DNA of 42,257 bases, from the IMG/VR virus record IMGVR_UViG_3300048806_000005, positions 1 to 42,257 of that record. One strand, given 5' to 3'. Below are positions 20,934 to 30,330 of the stretch, piece by piece. How positions within the stretch are numbered: position 1 is the first letter of the stretch; each line of letters starts with the position of its first letter. The stretch comes from a virus. The notes beneath the pieces are model-generated. The model had not been told where the DNA came from. It saw only the letters and a program-made list of their open reading frames with translations, and searched no databases. The translations under genes were made by a program, and so were the position numbers.

Positions 20934-22903
20934 TAAAGCGTCCCTTCCTCGAACAGCGAGTTCACTTCGGCCGTCATACCAACGATATAAGGCGTGTCTG
21001 TGCCTGTGCAAGTGCCGTCAAAGCCCCATTGGAACTCACGGCAGCGTTTGTTGATCTCTACGTAGCCAGTGGTAGCTCCCTGTGTCATCGGGGGGCCATA
21101 CTGCCAGCCACCTTGATCTAGCTGATACTTTGGAGTAATCAACACTCCTGCCGGTAATGCCCTGGTGTCCACCTTGATTCTCATTGCTTCCTTCTGCTTC
21201 CAAATCGCACCCCCATCCCAGATAAAGGACTCCCACTTAAAGCTTGGGGCTGGATCAGAGAAGTTATCTACAAGATCTACGCCGTAGTTCCACACGTCAC
21301 CCAGCTTATAAGCCCACGAGATATAAAGTGAGTCATTGTAGTTACGAATACAGCCGATCTTTAGGTCTTGCACTTGGGTGAGGTCGGTATAGCCGTGGGA
21401 GGGCACGTAAGAGAAACCATAGGAGCTTGGATAGTTCTTCTCTATAGTCCCCCAGCTTCTAACGCCGAACTGGAGTCTACTATTAGTGGTTCTGGTCGGA
21501 TAGGCGAATAAAAGGATGTTATTTCTGGTCGTCATAGCATACGGCCAGCAGGTCGTGAGATCAATCGCATCGGTATACTCAGAGTCCGTGTCTTCTATGG
21601 TACGAACCTTTATGAGAGTCTTACCGCCAGCCCAGGCGTACAAGCTACCATTGATAGTCATATAGGTAATGTTGCCATAGGTATAAATCGCTTGCGGAGG
21701 CCCCATCGGTATCTCGATATAGAAGTTATAGGTCTGAGCCGTACCGTCCCAGAAGAACAAACAGCCGTCTTGGTAGTCCGTTGTAGGCCCGCTACCATGC
21801 CTTTCGGCGGCAATTACTAAATACTCATCATTTTTAGTTAGGCCGCATACCTCGTAGCCTGGCGGGAAAGCTAGCCTATGACGCAGATATTCTAAGTTAG
21901 ACGGATCTTCCGTCAGCGGTTCCCACACAGAGAGATAACGGCCATTGCCAATGACAGTAAACTGGTTAAACCACTCAATAGGGTGCAGACCATTATTGGG
22001 TGTAGTCATCCTATAAGCATAAAGCTGAAAATATGCGGTGCTCAGATCATTTGTAGTTACGGCCTGTACAGTTCCATCGGCTACAGTGCTGGTAAGGTGG
22101 AAGTGATAAACCCTAGCGTTTGGCTTTACCAAGGCTGTTATAGGTTTTGCAAACTTAAACTCATTGAGTTGGTTGTTGGTTAAGTTGGCGTTTGCTACGG
22201 TCACGGTAGCAAGTACGTTGTTCTCAGCATCGTGAAGTGTAAGCGTCCAGTCGCCCGTACCCTTGGCTACTATAAATACTCTGATGGAGTAGAACGGTTC
22301 GATATCGGGCTGGAAGAGAGCATATTGCCCACTACTTTCCGAGATAACCGTAGGCACGGCGTAAGTTTTACCCGCTGTATTCCTAAGCACCTCGGGCGCT
22401 ATTGGATTACCCGCCGAGTCCACCAGAGCTGTAAGGCGGAAGTCCGTGGACACAGATTCCCTGAGCTTATCGAGTTTGAATATTGGGCCAGAGGAGACTG
22501 GATTGTATGTCGAGATGGTATCCTGGCTGGTCAGGTAGATGGTATCGGTGTCTTTTCTGTAGAGAAGCCCAGCCGCCCCCGCTGAGTCTAGTTGGCCCTC
22601 CACGCTCCACGCAGGTGTCTGTGGCACGGTGTTGTCCATCTTGTAGAAGAAACCCTTGTCGCCTAATGCGTAACCGTTACCGTCATCTACGTAGATAATG
22701 CGCTGCACAAGGTCGTCCACATCACTACCAGAGCAGAGTCTTGTGCCTGGGAGCACAGTCATCCACGAGGCATTCTTACGAAAGTCAATCGATGCAGAGT
22801 TAGCAAAACTAGACTCAATACCAACCTTCTTGTTGCTTGCGATACCGCCGAAAAACGTAGACTGGGATATCCTCATAGTTTTACGAGCTGTGTTGCCTGC
22901 CAT
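20933..22903 (-). CDS. Tail nozzle-like beta-propeller protein
   Basis: 656 aa. It starts with a short helix and then ISQSTFFGGIASNKKVG, SASIDFRKNASWMTVLPGTR, the kind of opening seen in short-tail nozzle or tubular-B proteins of podoviruses. Repeated short blades follow, with motifs such as YALGDKGFFYKMDN, LSVWEPLTEDPSNLEYL, YLVIAAERHGSG and MTINGSLYAWAGG. It would form the distal part of the tail tube. The call rests on overall pattern and position next to the adaptor gene. Confidence 0.6.
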   Translation of the reverse strand: MAGNTARKTMRISQSTFFGGIASNKKVGIESSFANSASIDFRKNASWMTVLPGTRLCSGSDVDDLVQRIIYVDDGNGYALGDKGFFYKMDNTVPQTPAWSVEGQLDSAGAAGLLYRKDTDTIYLTSQDTISTYNPVSSGPIFKLDKLRESVSTDFRLTALVDSAGNPIAPEVLRNTAGKTYAVPTVISESSGQYALFQPDIEPFYSIRVFIVAKGTGDWTLTLHDAENNVLATVTVANANLTNNQLNEFKFAKPITALVKPNARVYHFHLTSTVADGTVQAVTTNDLSTAYFQLYAYRMTTPNNGLHPIEWFNQFTVIGNGRYLSVWEPLTEDPSNLEYLRHRLAFPPGYEVCGLTKNDEYLVIAAERHGSGPTTDYQDGCLFFWDGTAQTYNFYIEIPMGPPQAIYTYGNITYMTINGSLYAWAGGKTLIKVRTIEDTDSEYTDAIDLTTCWPYAMTTRNNILLFAYPTRTTNSRLQFGVRSWGTIEKNYPSSYGFSYVPSHGYTDLTQVQDLKIGCIRNYNDSLYISWAYKLGDVWNYGVDLVDNFSDPAPSFKWESFIWDGGAIWKQKEAMRIKVDTRALPAGVLITPKYQLDQGGWQYGPPMTQGATTGYVEINKRCREFQWGFDGTCTGTDTPYIVGMTAEVNSLFEEGTL

Positions 22904-22932
22904 AATCGGCTCCTATTATGACTCCATTATAA

Positions 22933-23814
22933 CTAAGAAATTTGATTTGGCGGCAACATAAACAGATTTAACTTCGATTTGGTAACGGGATCTATAACGA
23001 TGCCAGTCGATTTCGCAGAATATGTTTCCTTATATTGGTGAAGCAGATCGTTGAATAGAGCCTGGTAAGTTGTCGCTACCTGCATGTCTTTACGCTTTAG
23101 GAAGTAGTTATAAGCCGCGAAGTACACCAACGCCAGGTGGTAGTCATCTGGTATCTCAGGGCATTGGCCGATGATATAGGGCCGCCCTGCTCCTGCGATG
23201 CCTTGGTAGTAGTTCTCTAGACCAATCTCGGTTGCGGAAGTGTAACTGGCTATCTTGTACCATAGGCCATCGGTTCCGTCTGTTACGGTAAAATAACGAC
23301 CGACCATCTGCGGAGTAAAGCCTGTCCCTGTGACCGTAGTTGACGTATCTGATACTGTGGCCGTCCCTGTGACATCATCCACGCTCATTTCGGCCATCCG
23401 TGGCTCATAGGCGATTGATAGGCCATTGGTTACCAGAACCGAGGGTTTCGGCCATAGGCCAATCTCATTGCGTCCCCTGACAAAATAGTAAGTTGGCACA
23501 TTTATCGTTATGGCGGGGATTACGTTCATGCCGTTCCACTGGTATTCCGATGATATCTGCTTCAAAGGATAGACTAAGCCGTTGGCTACCACCTTAATCT
23601 CTGAAACTCGCACAGCGTCTCCAGGAAGCTGATAGTATTGCTGGCCCGCTACCAGGTCGGCTACCTTCTCAGTACGTGTCCAGTAGCGTCTAGCGGCGTT
23701 CTGGAAGAGCCTAAGAGCTTGGTTAATATCGGATTTAGCGTTAAGAACGGTACTCGAATCCGAAGCACCAATAATGTCGGTTACTCTGGAAACAGCTTGG
23801 GTGAAACTCAACAT
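22933..23814 (-). CDS. Head-tail adaptor-like protein
   Basis: 293 aa from the ATG at 23814, next to the preceding stop (TAAAATG); upstream in-frame codons lie inside that gene. The N-terminal helices (INQALRLFQNAARRYWTRTE) lead to LVAGQQYYQLPGDAVRVSEI, a pattern common in phage adaptor/stopper proteins that dock on the portal. A small beta insert with Thr/Ser/Gly-rich sequence lies around residues 160-215, and the C-terminus is helical (IPDDYHLALVYFAAYNYFLK). It would join portal and nozzle. Confidence 0.65.
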   Translation of the reverse strand: MLSFTQAVSRVTDIIGASDSSTVLNAKSDINQALRLFQNAARRYWTRTEKVADLVAGQQYYQLPGDAVRVSEIKVVANGLVYPLKQISSEYQWNGMNVIPAITINVPTYYFVRGRNEIGLWPKPSVLVTNGLSIAYEPRMAEMSVDDVTGTATVSDTSTTVTGTGFTPQMVGRYFTVTDGTDGLWYKIASYTSATEIGLENYYQGIAGAGRPYIIGQCPEIPDDYHLALVYFAAYNYFLKRKDMQVATTYQALFNDLLHQYKETYSAKSTGIVIDPVTKSKLNLFMLPPNQIS

Positions 23815-23815
23815 T

Positions 23816-24694
23816 TTAAGCAGCCTCGTAGTAAAAGTTAGCGTTAAAACCATCACCCTGGCCGAATGTGAACGGTATTGTCGCACTGGTAGCGTCAAGC
23901 TTGGCGTAAGTAGCGTCAGTTTTGATTGCCCAACAGGTCATCTTGCTATTGGCGGCATCAATATAAATCGAACCAGGATAGTCGGCGCTACCAAGGTCAC
24001 CATAATCTATGGCGCCAAAGCAGATAGCTCCAGCCCTGGCGGTTACAGGACAGGTGAATACGATCTGTCCTGTAATAGCGGATGTGCTACCCATACTTAG
24101 ACTTATCTCACAAAATACTAGCTTGCCTATCTGGGCGTACTTAGACACGACAGTACCATTGCCCACTGTTACACCCGTCCAAGTAGGTGTCCACGATGAC
24201 AAAGCCCACCCTGTGCCTGCACCTGCTACGAGTTTCTCTGGAGTAACAGCTCCAGCAACTATACTAGCCGCTGTGATAGCGTTAGAAGCGACAGTACCAT
24301 CTTTGATGGTCAGGCCGTCTATGGTCACGCCATGATCTGTCGTATACTCAGAAATCGCATCCACCGTGATAGTAGGGTTAGTGACAGTAGCGGTGTTAAT
24401 GGTAGGGGATGTGAGGGTTTTGTTAGTTAGTGTCTGAGTGTCTGTAGTGCCTACGACCTCACCCGCCGGTACGGTCTTAGTCCAGGCGGAGGCTCCTGCT
24501 CCAGTGCCTACTAAGAACTTAGAGATAGTCGGGATAGAGGTTCCTATGCCAATCTTGGTTTCCACAGCTTTTATAGCGTCATTAGCATTGTCATGTAAAC
24601 TAGCATGGTCGGGGCTGGTTGTGTAATCTCCCGCCGCTGGATTCGGGAGAGTTGATGTATTATCTATAGATGTTCCTGGAAATAGTGTGCTCAT
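23816..24694 (-). CDS. Tail fibre/receptor-binding-type protein
   Basis: 292 aa. The N-terminal third contains [20 protein letters not shown], a repeat hallmark of phage tail fibre and spike proteins, preceded by an anchor-like helix ([20 protein letters not shown]). The C-terminal 120 residues form a compact beta domain ending [17 protein letters not shown], a likely receptor- or glycan-binding tip. Ends one base before the adaptor gene. Confidence 0.75.
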   Translation of the reverse strand: MSTLFPGTSIDNTSTLPNPAAGDYTTSPDHASLHDNANDAIKAVETKIGIGTSIPTISKFLVGTGAGASAWTKTVPAGEVVGTTDTQTLTNKTLTSPTINTATVTNPTITVDAISEYTTDHGVTIDGLTIKDGTVASNAITAASIVAGAVTPEKLVAGAGTGWALSSWTPTWTGVTVGNGTVVSKYAQIGKLVFCEISLSMGSTSAITGQIVFTCPVTARAGAICFGAIDYGDLGSADYPGSIYIDAANSKMTCWAIKTDATYAKLDATSATIPFTFGQGDGFNANFYYEAA

Positions 24695-24743
24695 AAGTTC
24701 TCCTTATTAAGCGTCCTGCTTAATATGTCATTAGGCTTAAAAC

Positions 24744-24771
24744 AAAAGACCGCCGTGGGGCTGGCGGCCCT
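24744..24771 (-). terminator. Hairpin family copy (before tail fibre gene 23816-24694)
   Basis: Minus strand: TATAGTAGTGGATAGAGGGCC, then CCGCCAGCCCCACGGCGG and TCTTTTG. It ends 50 bases before the ATG. Confidence 0.65.
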
Positions 24772-24790
24772 CTATCCACTACTATACTGG

Positions 24791-24964
24791 CTATGGGGTG
24801 GGATGCCAACTGGCAGGAGTTCTAACCGAAGCTCTATTTAGATTTGTCAGTACAATTCCTGAGTATGTCCTAGCGGCCTCATTGTATTTGATAGTCGCAT
24901 CATTATACTTGTAACGGTTAAGATTGGCCGCCGCATTTGACTGCCATTGAGTAGTCTCTTTCAT
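24791..24964 (-). CDS. 57-residue hypothetical virion-cluster protein
   Basis: ATG at 24964 overlaps the stop of the preceding gene (TAATG). Polar, Asn/Thr-rich sequence with WQSNAAANLNRYKYNDATIK. No family is recognised. A short linker or chaperone for fibre assembly is possible. Confidence 0.55.
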   Translation of the reverse strand: MKETTQWQSNAAANLNRYKYNDATIKYNEAARTYSGIVLTNLNRASVRTPASWHPTP

Positions 24965-25251
24965 TATCCGGCTCCTAAAAGTGTTAGTCTGGGCATAAAT
25001 GTAGTACCCCAGTTACCAGTATAGAGATTTGAAATCTCAGTAGCAATCAACGCTCTGTTGAATACCGCCACGTCGTCCATGAGTGCCGAGGTAGGATAAT
25101 TTAAGGACGTACTCCAGTTAGCGAGTATGATAAAATGCGTACCGCCCGTACCACTACCGTTACCAGAGCCAGCGGCGGCGTCACCGAACGCACAGATGCA
25201 TCTACCTATCACCCGACATAACCCGTAGAGTCCTTGGCCTACAGGGACCAT
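24964..25251 (-). CDS. Partial LamG/ConA-like protein
   Basis: 95 aa from the ATG at 25251, overlapping the previous stop (ATGA). The C-terminal third, SALMDDVAVFNRALIATEIS followed by NLYTGNW, is the characteristic end of LamG/concanavalin-like lectin domains. The N-terminal half (Cys- and Gly-rich) does not look like the matching first half of the fold, which normally needs about 150 residues or more. It may be a remnant of a larger fibre domain. The last residues, RLTLLGAG, echo the LLGVG ending of the neighbouring virion protein. Confidence 0.55.
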   Translation of the reverse strand: MVPVGQGLYGLCRVIGRCICAFGDAAAGSGNGSGTGGTHFIILANWSTSLNYPTSALMDDVAVFNRALIATEISNLYTGNWGTTFMPRLTLLGAG

Positions 25252-26453
25252 CAACCGACTCCAAGCAAAAGCAGGTTGTTGTTGTTCGAGGTTGCCGACG
25301 AGGTGGTGTATAGAAAGTTAAACTGCGGACAAATTAAATCTCTACCACTAGTCCCGCCAGAAACCAATATTGTTAAATAGTCTCCGGCAGCAAAACTATC
25401 TGTATGGGTAGTGTCTTCAAATAACCCAGTTGCATTACCAGTTATAGCAAAAGTTTGAGTAACATTACTACCGTTTTTACGCAATACAAACGTAGCGGCA
25501 GCAGTAGAGTTATTATTACGGACATATACTCTGGAATGTGAAATAGTACTGGATTCCGGCATATATGTCCGGTGCAATGACTCAGTATTATAACCAGTCT
25601 CATTGTATGCGGAATAACCACCATACCCACCGGCTGTAAGTGGGAACTCCATGTATGAGTTATCAATAGCATCTATCACATTGGCATTATTAGAAGTAAA
25701 CAAACATGATAGTCTATTACTCCTTATCTGACTTCCACCAGAACCAGACACAAATTTCCAGTAAACATCATCACCTGCCGCGAGAGTGTCCGAGTGGGTG
25801 GTGTCCTCGAACAACCCTGTCGTGTTTGCCGGGATGGTCATCGTGGAATTACCAATGCCGTTATTTTTTTGAAGGGAAACAGTTGAATTGGCGGAAATAG
25901 TATTAGTTGTTATGTAGATTTGTGATTTTGATACAGTCCCTCCCTGCCTCAATACAGTTCTAGCGTTACCGGAACCTGTTTGGTCGTTTAACATACCATT
26001 CAGACCCAAATATGCGGTATAGTTGGGTGTGAATAAGTTGGAAATATAACCTATTCCAAAATATACTTCGTTACCTGAAGCGGGTGTACTCAGAGCTGTA
26101 ATCGAGGCGATTGTCAATGTACCCGTGCCAGTATAAGAATAACAATAACCCCCGGTATCACCAGTAGCAAATGTGTCAGAGTTAACTAAATCAGAAAACA
26201 CTCCCGTAGTACCGGCGGGGATACTTATGGATACCGTTCCGTCACTACCGTTTTTTCTTACTTTTAGAGTAGTACTGCTATTGGTAGTACTAGCGCTGAC
26301 ATATACTTGAACTTTAGAAATCGAAAAACCAGATCGATAAGTAGCACAGCCAGCAGCCTCTGATTGATCGTTGACACCGTTGGTAGTCCCAAAAAAAGAC
26401 GCATAGGTTGTTGCCGTTAACGCTGTTTGACCGAACCCAAGAGCCGTTATCAT
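25251..26453 (-). CDS. Virion protein with three tandem beta domains
   Basis: 400 aa. Three related segments follow one another (about residues 40-125, 160-245 and 290-380), each with a [ST]xSxxxVYV start, an LRKNGS or VRKNGS or LQKNNG strand, T-x-G-[LV]F-x-D, and a [TS]D[ST][FL]A[AT]GD turn. Such triple repeats form beta-sandwich decorations on capsids or fibres. It ends LLLLGVG, a terminal motif shared in weaker form by two neighbours. Precise location on the virion is unknown. Confidence 0.7.
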   Translation of the reverse strand: MITALGFGQTALTATTYASFFGTTNGVNDQSEAAGCATYRSGFSISKVQVYVSASTTNSSTTLKVRKNGSDGTVSISIPAGTTGVFSDLVNSDTFATGDTGGYCYSYTGTGTLTIASITALSTPASGNEVYFGIGYISNLFTPNYTAYLGLNGMLNDQTGSGNARTVLRQGGTVSKSQIYITTNTISANSTVSLQKNNGIGNSTMTIPANTTGLFEDTTHSDTLAAGDDVYWKFVSGSGGSQIRSNRLSCLFTSNNANVIDAIDNSYMEFPLTAGGYGGYSAYNETGYNTESLHRTYMPESSTISHSRVYVRNNNSTAAATFVLRKNGSNVTQTFAITGNATGLFEDTTHTDSFAAGDYLTILVSGGTSGRDLICPQFNFLYTTSSATSNNNNLLLLGVG

Positions 26454-26839
26454 TATGCCACCTCGGCGTTAGCGTCATGCTCCGCGTTTATCGCCGATAG
26501 ATCGACATTGGCATATACCTCGGTTGGGACGTCAGGGCATGATATGGTTACCTTATCGGGTCCTATATCATATTGGACACCACCAGCAATATCGCCTGTC
26601 AGAACGTCCACCATCGTCCCATTAACCTTAGCCTTAACGGTTTCTTGGTATTCATCAGGGATCGCGGCCGTGACAGTTTCCACGGCTTTATTCTTGAGTT
26701 GGTTAATGTCCAAACATTTAGCGTATGAGTCGGCCAATGTATCTGCCACATGTAACCCACAAGCCATTGACGGCTCAACAGGCGCACCATTCTCATCTAA
26801 ATACCAGTCGCAACCACATGTATCGGGTTTCCAATGCAT
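26453..26839 (-). CDS. Hypothetical virion-cluster protein
   Basis: 128 aa. Cys-containing N-terminus (DTCGCDWYLDENG, MACGLH), a helical middle (NQLKNKAVETVTAAIPDEYQ) and a beta-like acidic C-terminus. The ATG has AAAGGAG upstream, and its stop overlaps the next ATG by one base. No family is recognised. Confidence 0.6.
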   Translation of the reverse strand: MHWKPDTCGCDWYLDENGAPVEPSMACGLHVADTLADSYAKCLDINQLKNKAVETVTAAIPDEYQETVKAKVNGTMVDVLTGDIAGGVQYDIGPDKVTISCPDVPTEVYANVDLSAINAEHDANAEVA

Positions 26840-26863
26840 AGTTTTCTCCTTTCAATTGTTATT

Positions 26864-28570
26864 CTATACTTTGCTCTTGAAGCCAACCGCGCTTGCGTAA
26901 ACCGTGGTCAAGGCCGCGCTCGGGTCGAAGTTCCACGCCTTGTTGGCCGTACCCCCCAGTGGTACCGGCAGGTTGATGATCGCGCCGCCGCCTGCAGGGA
27001 TTGGAATAGTCATTTTGACGGTCGTATCGTCTTTTATCTCCACATAACCGCCAGTGGCGCTCATGTTGGTAAGAATAATGGTAGTAAGGTAGGTTTTTAT
27101 GCCCGCTCCCTGAGCCGCGATCAATGAGGTAGCTGTGCCGTCTGTATTGCTGGCATTCCCGGTTAGGATGTCCTCAAGGTTGCAGTACGGCCGGGTAATC
27201 TGTACTCCGTCCACACCCGCGAGCAGGTTGGTGCGGTCCGTGTCGGACACCAAAGTTAGCCCAGCTAACGAGGTAGTAGCCTTGGCGCCGACTTTGATCG
27301 GGTTGCCACTATCCGCTCCGTCGTGAGCGATATCACCGGCCGCCGTAACCGCGCCATCGACCGTAATCGAGTTACCGCCGTCTTGGATGTTCACCGCGGA
27401 GGCGCCAGAGGCGTTGTTGATGGTCACGTCCCCAATGTCCACTGCGTCATTAGCTGTGAGCTTACCTATAGCAGCCGAGCCGGTTTGAAGCGTGGTCTGT
27501 GTGGCGAATGTACCGGCGTTGGATACTTCGGCTTTTAAGTTGGCAGCGGTAGCGTTGTTAGCCGTGACTGTACCCGATACTGGGAGTGCCGTACCAGAGC
27601 CATCTACTTTCAAGCCGCCACCAGTACCGAGTGCGGTGGGCAGGAGAGCAATTAGAGAGGTAATACGCTGTGCTATGCGCTGGAGGCGACCATTATGCCC
27701 ACTTGAAGCTGTGTCGGTCGCTGGGGCAGTTTCAGTCACTCCACCGAGGTCTGTGATTATGGTGTCTAGTTTCGCGTCCGTGGCAAAACCAGTGATAGCT
27801 GCGGGGGGAGTCAGCGTAGTAACTTGCGCCGCTGGTAGCACGACTGGCATCGAGGCGGCCGCTAGGGCTTGGCCTTGTGCCGGTATATTATCGGTCTTTG
27901 CCTTAATTGCAGCTAAATTGCCGCCCGTTTCAAGGGCGAGTGCTGACGTGTTGAGGTTGGTTCCGGCATTGGCTGTTACAGTTCCAGCGATAGCTCCTGT
28001 GTTTACTGTGGTAGTTTGGTTAGCAATATAAGTTGTAGACGTTTTTATAGCGTCCAGATCAGTGGTGAGCCTACGTAACTTGGCGGATATCGTACCTGCC
28101 GCACCAGCAGCCACCACTACATCAGCGATAGCCCCTAGTGTTACATCCGCGCCATCCGCTACCGTTACCGCCCCGCCTCCGCTACCTCCACCTGTTACAT
28201 TTACATTTAGTGAGTTAGATGTAGAGCCGATCACGTTACCAGAACCGTCTACCAGTTGGGTTTTTTGAGAGCCATCGGACTGCTTGGTGCTCGTTGCTAG
28301 GCCAGTTGTACTCACCGAGGCATTAACGTCAAGTTTATTACCTGTCACAGTTACGGCGTTGCCACCAGAATCTACGATCTGAGTCTTCTGGTTACCGCTA
28401 GTCTGGTTAGCGGAGCTGGCGTCCCCACCACCTATCAAGGTGGCAGTACTCAAAAGGGCATGGGTGGTCGGGTCAACCGCTACTGATACCACGGTGTTGT
28501 AGTCGCTAGAGCTTACTCCAGCCAGCATAGGGTTTCTATTGTCGTCAATCGGGGCTGATCCTATAGCCAT
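26864..28570 (-). CDS. Repetitive fibre-like virion protein
   Basis: 568 aa, low complexity, Ala/Thr/Gly/Val-rich. Modules such as SDGSQKTQLVDGSGNVIGST, then NSLNVNV and TNLNTSALALETGGNLA occur, many of them shared with the protein at 29207-30262. The C-terminal domain (TTIILTNMSATGGYVEIKDD) looks like a jelly-roll tip similar to the other protein's end. Probably a capsid- or tail-attached fibre. Repeats and shared modules suggest recombination between the two genes. Confidence 0.65.
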   Translation of the reverse strand: MAIGSAPIDDNRNPMLAGVSSSDYNTVVSVAVDPTTHALLSTATLIGGGDASSANQTSGNQKTQIVDSGGNAVTVTGNKLDVNASVSTTGLATSTKQSDGSQKTQLVDGSGNVIGSTSNSLNVNVTGGGSGGGAVTVADGADVTLGAIADVVVAAGAAGTISAKLRRLTTDLDAIKTSTTYIANQTTTVNTGAIAGTVTANAGTNLNTSALALETGGNLAAIKAKTDNIPAQGQALAAASMPVVLPAAQVTTLTPPAAITGFATDAKLDTIITDLGGVTETAPATDTASSGHNGRLQRIAQRITSLIALLPTALGTGGGLKVDGSGTALPVSGTVTANNATAANLKAEVSNAGTFATQTTLQTGSAAIGKLTANDAVDIGDVTINNASGASAVNIQDGGNSITVDGAVTAAGDIAHDGADSGNPIKVGAKATTSLAGLTLVSDTDRTNLLAGVDGVQITRPYCNLEDILTGNASNTDGTATSLIAAQGAGIKTYLTTIILTNMSATGGYVEIKDDTTVKMTIPIPAGGGAIINLPVPLGGTANKAWNFDPSAALTTVYASAVGFKSKV

Positions 28571-28591
28571 AATAATCCTTTCATTAAATAC

Positions 28592-28620
28592 AAAAAGACG
28601 GCCGCTGGGCGGTCGCCTCT
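28592..28620 (-). terminator. Hairpin family copy (before 26864-28570 gene)
   Basis: Minus strand: TAATATAAGTGTAATAGAGGC, then GACCGCCCAGCGGCCGTC and TTTTTG, 21 bases before the ATG. Confidence 0.65.
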
Positions 28621-28650
28621 ATTACACTTATATTATCACCTTTTAACGGG

Positions 28651-29205
28651 TCAAACACCCATAAGTTGCATAGTGCTGGCAGATGACACTGAGGGATTAC
28701 TACCATAAACATAAAAGCACAGGTCAGTATTCGTGGCTCCTTGTGCCCACGTACTGCCAAGAAGTTCACTAAGGTTCCCTCCATGAACAGCACTGGTGCT
28801 GTCATATCCAGCCACTAAAGCTTGGCTGGTATTACCACCACTATATTCAACCGATATGCAATAATGGGCTGAGTTTGTCATTACATACCCACTACTAAAA
28901 TCAAAGTTAACCAAACCATAGTCAGCATTTGGGATCGTCTGTATATCCACCGCCGCCGAAGTTGCCAGTGGCGATCCTGTAGGTATGCTGGTGCTACCAT
29001 ACGTGCCTGAGTGAGCGTATAGATTAGCTACCACATTGCCAGTGGGGAAATTAAACCTACATAGGTAGAAAGTAGCGCGCATCAAGGCGCTACCTGTTAC
29101 AGAGCAAGTAAAGGACTGGGCTACTCCTACATAAGAATTAGCATTTATACTAACGTCACCGCTCACGTCATAGTGTGTTTCAGAATATGAGTCAATTACA
29201 ACCAT
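28651..29205 (-). CDS. Virion protein with beta-sandwich domain
   Basis: 184 aa, beta-rich throughout. SYVGVAQSFTCSVTGSALMR, ANLYAHSGTYGSTSIPTGSP and AHYCISVEYSGGNTSQALVA fit a carbohydrate-binding-like sandwich often found on phage fibres. It ends STMQLMGV, similar to LLGVG of the protein at 25251. It follows the repetitive fibre gene at 29207 by one base, so the two are coupled. Confidence 0.6.
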   Translation of the reverse strand: MVVIDSYSETHYDVSGDVSINANSYVGVAQSFTCSVTGSALMRATFYLCRFNFPTGNVVANLYAHSGTYGSTSIPTGSPLATSAAVDIQTIPNADYGLVNFDFSSGYVMTNSAHYCISVEYSGGNTSQALVAGYDSTSAVHGGNLSELLGSTWAQGATNTDLCFYVYGSNPSVSSASTMQLMGV

Positions 29206-29206
29206 A

Positions 29207-30262
29207 CTAAACCCTTACGAACATGGCGGTCACTTGTAAAGAAGCAACGGAAGCGCTGGAGGTGGCCGTCCAGTTAGTGTTACTGGCCGCTTGCGGATGA
29301 CCTGACTGAGCGGGGATCATAAACCCTCTGGTATCACCAGCCGGTAGAGCGAATACGAACCTAGTTGTGCCTCCTGTGCTGTCTTTAACCGTTACGTTAG
29401 TAGCGGTGGCCGAGGTATTAGCCAGAACTAGGCCGTAAAGCCTAAGTTTATGAGTAGCATCGGCCGTGGCAATAGTAGTCTCGGCTGTGCTGGAAGTGAT
29501 TGCGGTCTGCTGCATGCCAAGTACATCCACGGCCAAGATTGTAGCATCGCTTTTAATGTTCACATCCAAAGCATTAGACGTAGAGCCAATCGTATTTCCT
29601 GAGCCGTCAGAGAGTCGTGTAGCTACTTTGGCTCCGGTAACCGTACCCGCTAGGGTGGCTAAGTTACCGCCTGTCTCCAGAGCTAGGGCGCTTGTGTTAA
29701 GGTTCGTACCGGCGTTGGCTGTAACGGTAGTGGGACTGCCTGATTTGATATTTACGTCTAGGGCATTGGTGGTAGACCCAATCACGTTACCAGAACCATC
29801 TACTAATTGTGTCTTCTGGGAGCCATCGGACTGCTTGGTTGAGGTAGAAAAGCCCGTAATGGCTGCGGGAGGGGTAAGGGTTGTTATCTGAGCGGCAGTG
29901 AGCACTACGGGCAAGGAAGCAGCCGCCAAAGCCTGACCCAAAGAGGGTATTTTGCCACTAAGAGTAGACAGCGTTGATTCAGTAGCAAGCCCTGCCGTGG
30001 AAATAGTAGCGTAATCACCATTTGAGTCTGTTAGTCGGACTGCTAAGGGGTTGGAGTTGGCATAGTCTAGCACCGTAGCCACTATTGTTCCGCTAACGCC
30101 GTCTTGAATAGCTGAGCCACTGGAAGTCACGCTCACCGAGGCATTAACTAGCAGTCTACCCGTAACAGGGTCGGCAAGTATTGGAATTGTCGTAAAGTTA
30201 TCGACGTTACTTGTGCCGAGTAACGCTACTTCTCTGTTTGTGTCTCTGGGCGCTCTGGCCAT
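29207..30262 (-). CDS. Repetitive fibre-like virion protein, paralogue
   Basis: 351 aa. It shares SDGSQKTQLVDGSGNVIGST, TNLNTSALALETGGNLA and the AAITGF module with the protein at 26864-28570, in part at DNA level. N-terminus: MARAPRDTNREVALLGTSNV, an anchor-like start also found in its paralogue in weaker form. The C-terminal domain (TADATHKLRLYGLVLANTSA) is a beta sandwich. Likely a fibre or head decoration. Confidence 0.65.
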   Translation of the reverse strand: MARAPRDTNREVALLGTSNVDNFTTIPILADPVTGRLLVNASVSVTSSGSAIQDGVSGTIVATVLDYANSNPLAVRLTDSNGDYATISTAGLATESTLSTLSGKIPSLGQALAAASLPVVLTAAQITTLTPPAAITGFSTSTKQSDGSQKTQLVDGSGNVIGSTTNALDVNIKSGSPTTVTANAGTNLNTSALALETGGNLATLAGTVTGAKVATRLSDGSGNTIGSTSNALDVNIKSDATILAVDVLGMQQTAITSSTAETTIATADATHKLRLYGLVLANTSATATNVTVKDSTGGTTRFVFALPAGDTRGFMIPAQSGHPQAASNTNWTATSSASVASLQVTAMFVRV

Positions 30263-30283
30263 AGGTAAATCCTCATTAAATAC

Positions 30284-30311
30284 AAAAGACCGCCCTGGGG
30301 GCGGCGGCCTT
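30284..30311 (-). terminator. Hairpin family copy (before 29207-30262 gene), with promoter-like start
   Basis: Minus strand: GGCCGCCGCCCCCAGGGCGG then TCTTTTG. Upstream, TTGAAC, a 17-base spacer and TACTAT form a promoter-like pair, with the -35 inside the end of the gene at 30331. This is the best promoter match among the hairpin copies. Confidence 0.7.
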
Positions 30312-30330
30312 ATGTAGCTATAGTAACTGT

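Noticed and set aside
27492-28031. 179-codon plus-strand frame opposite the fibre-like gene
   Set aside because: Val/Ala/Pro-rich shadow of a repetitive minus-strand gene, without start signals.
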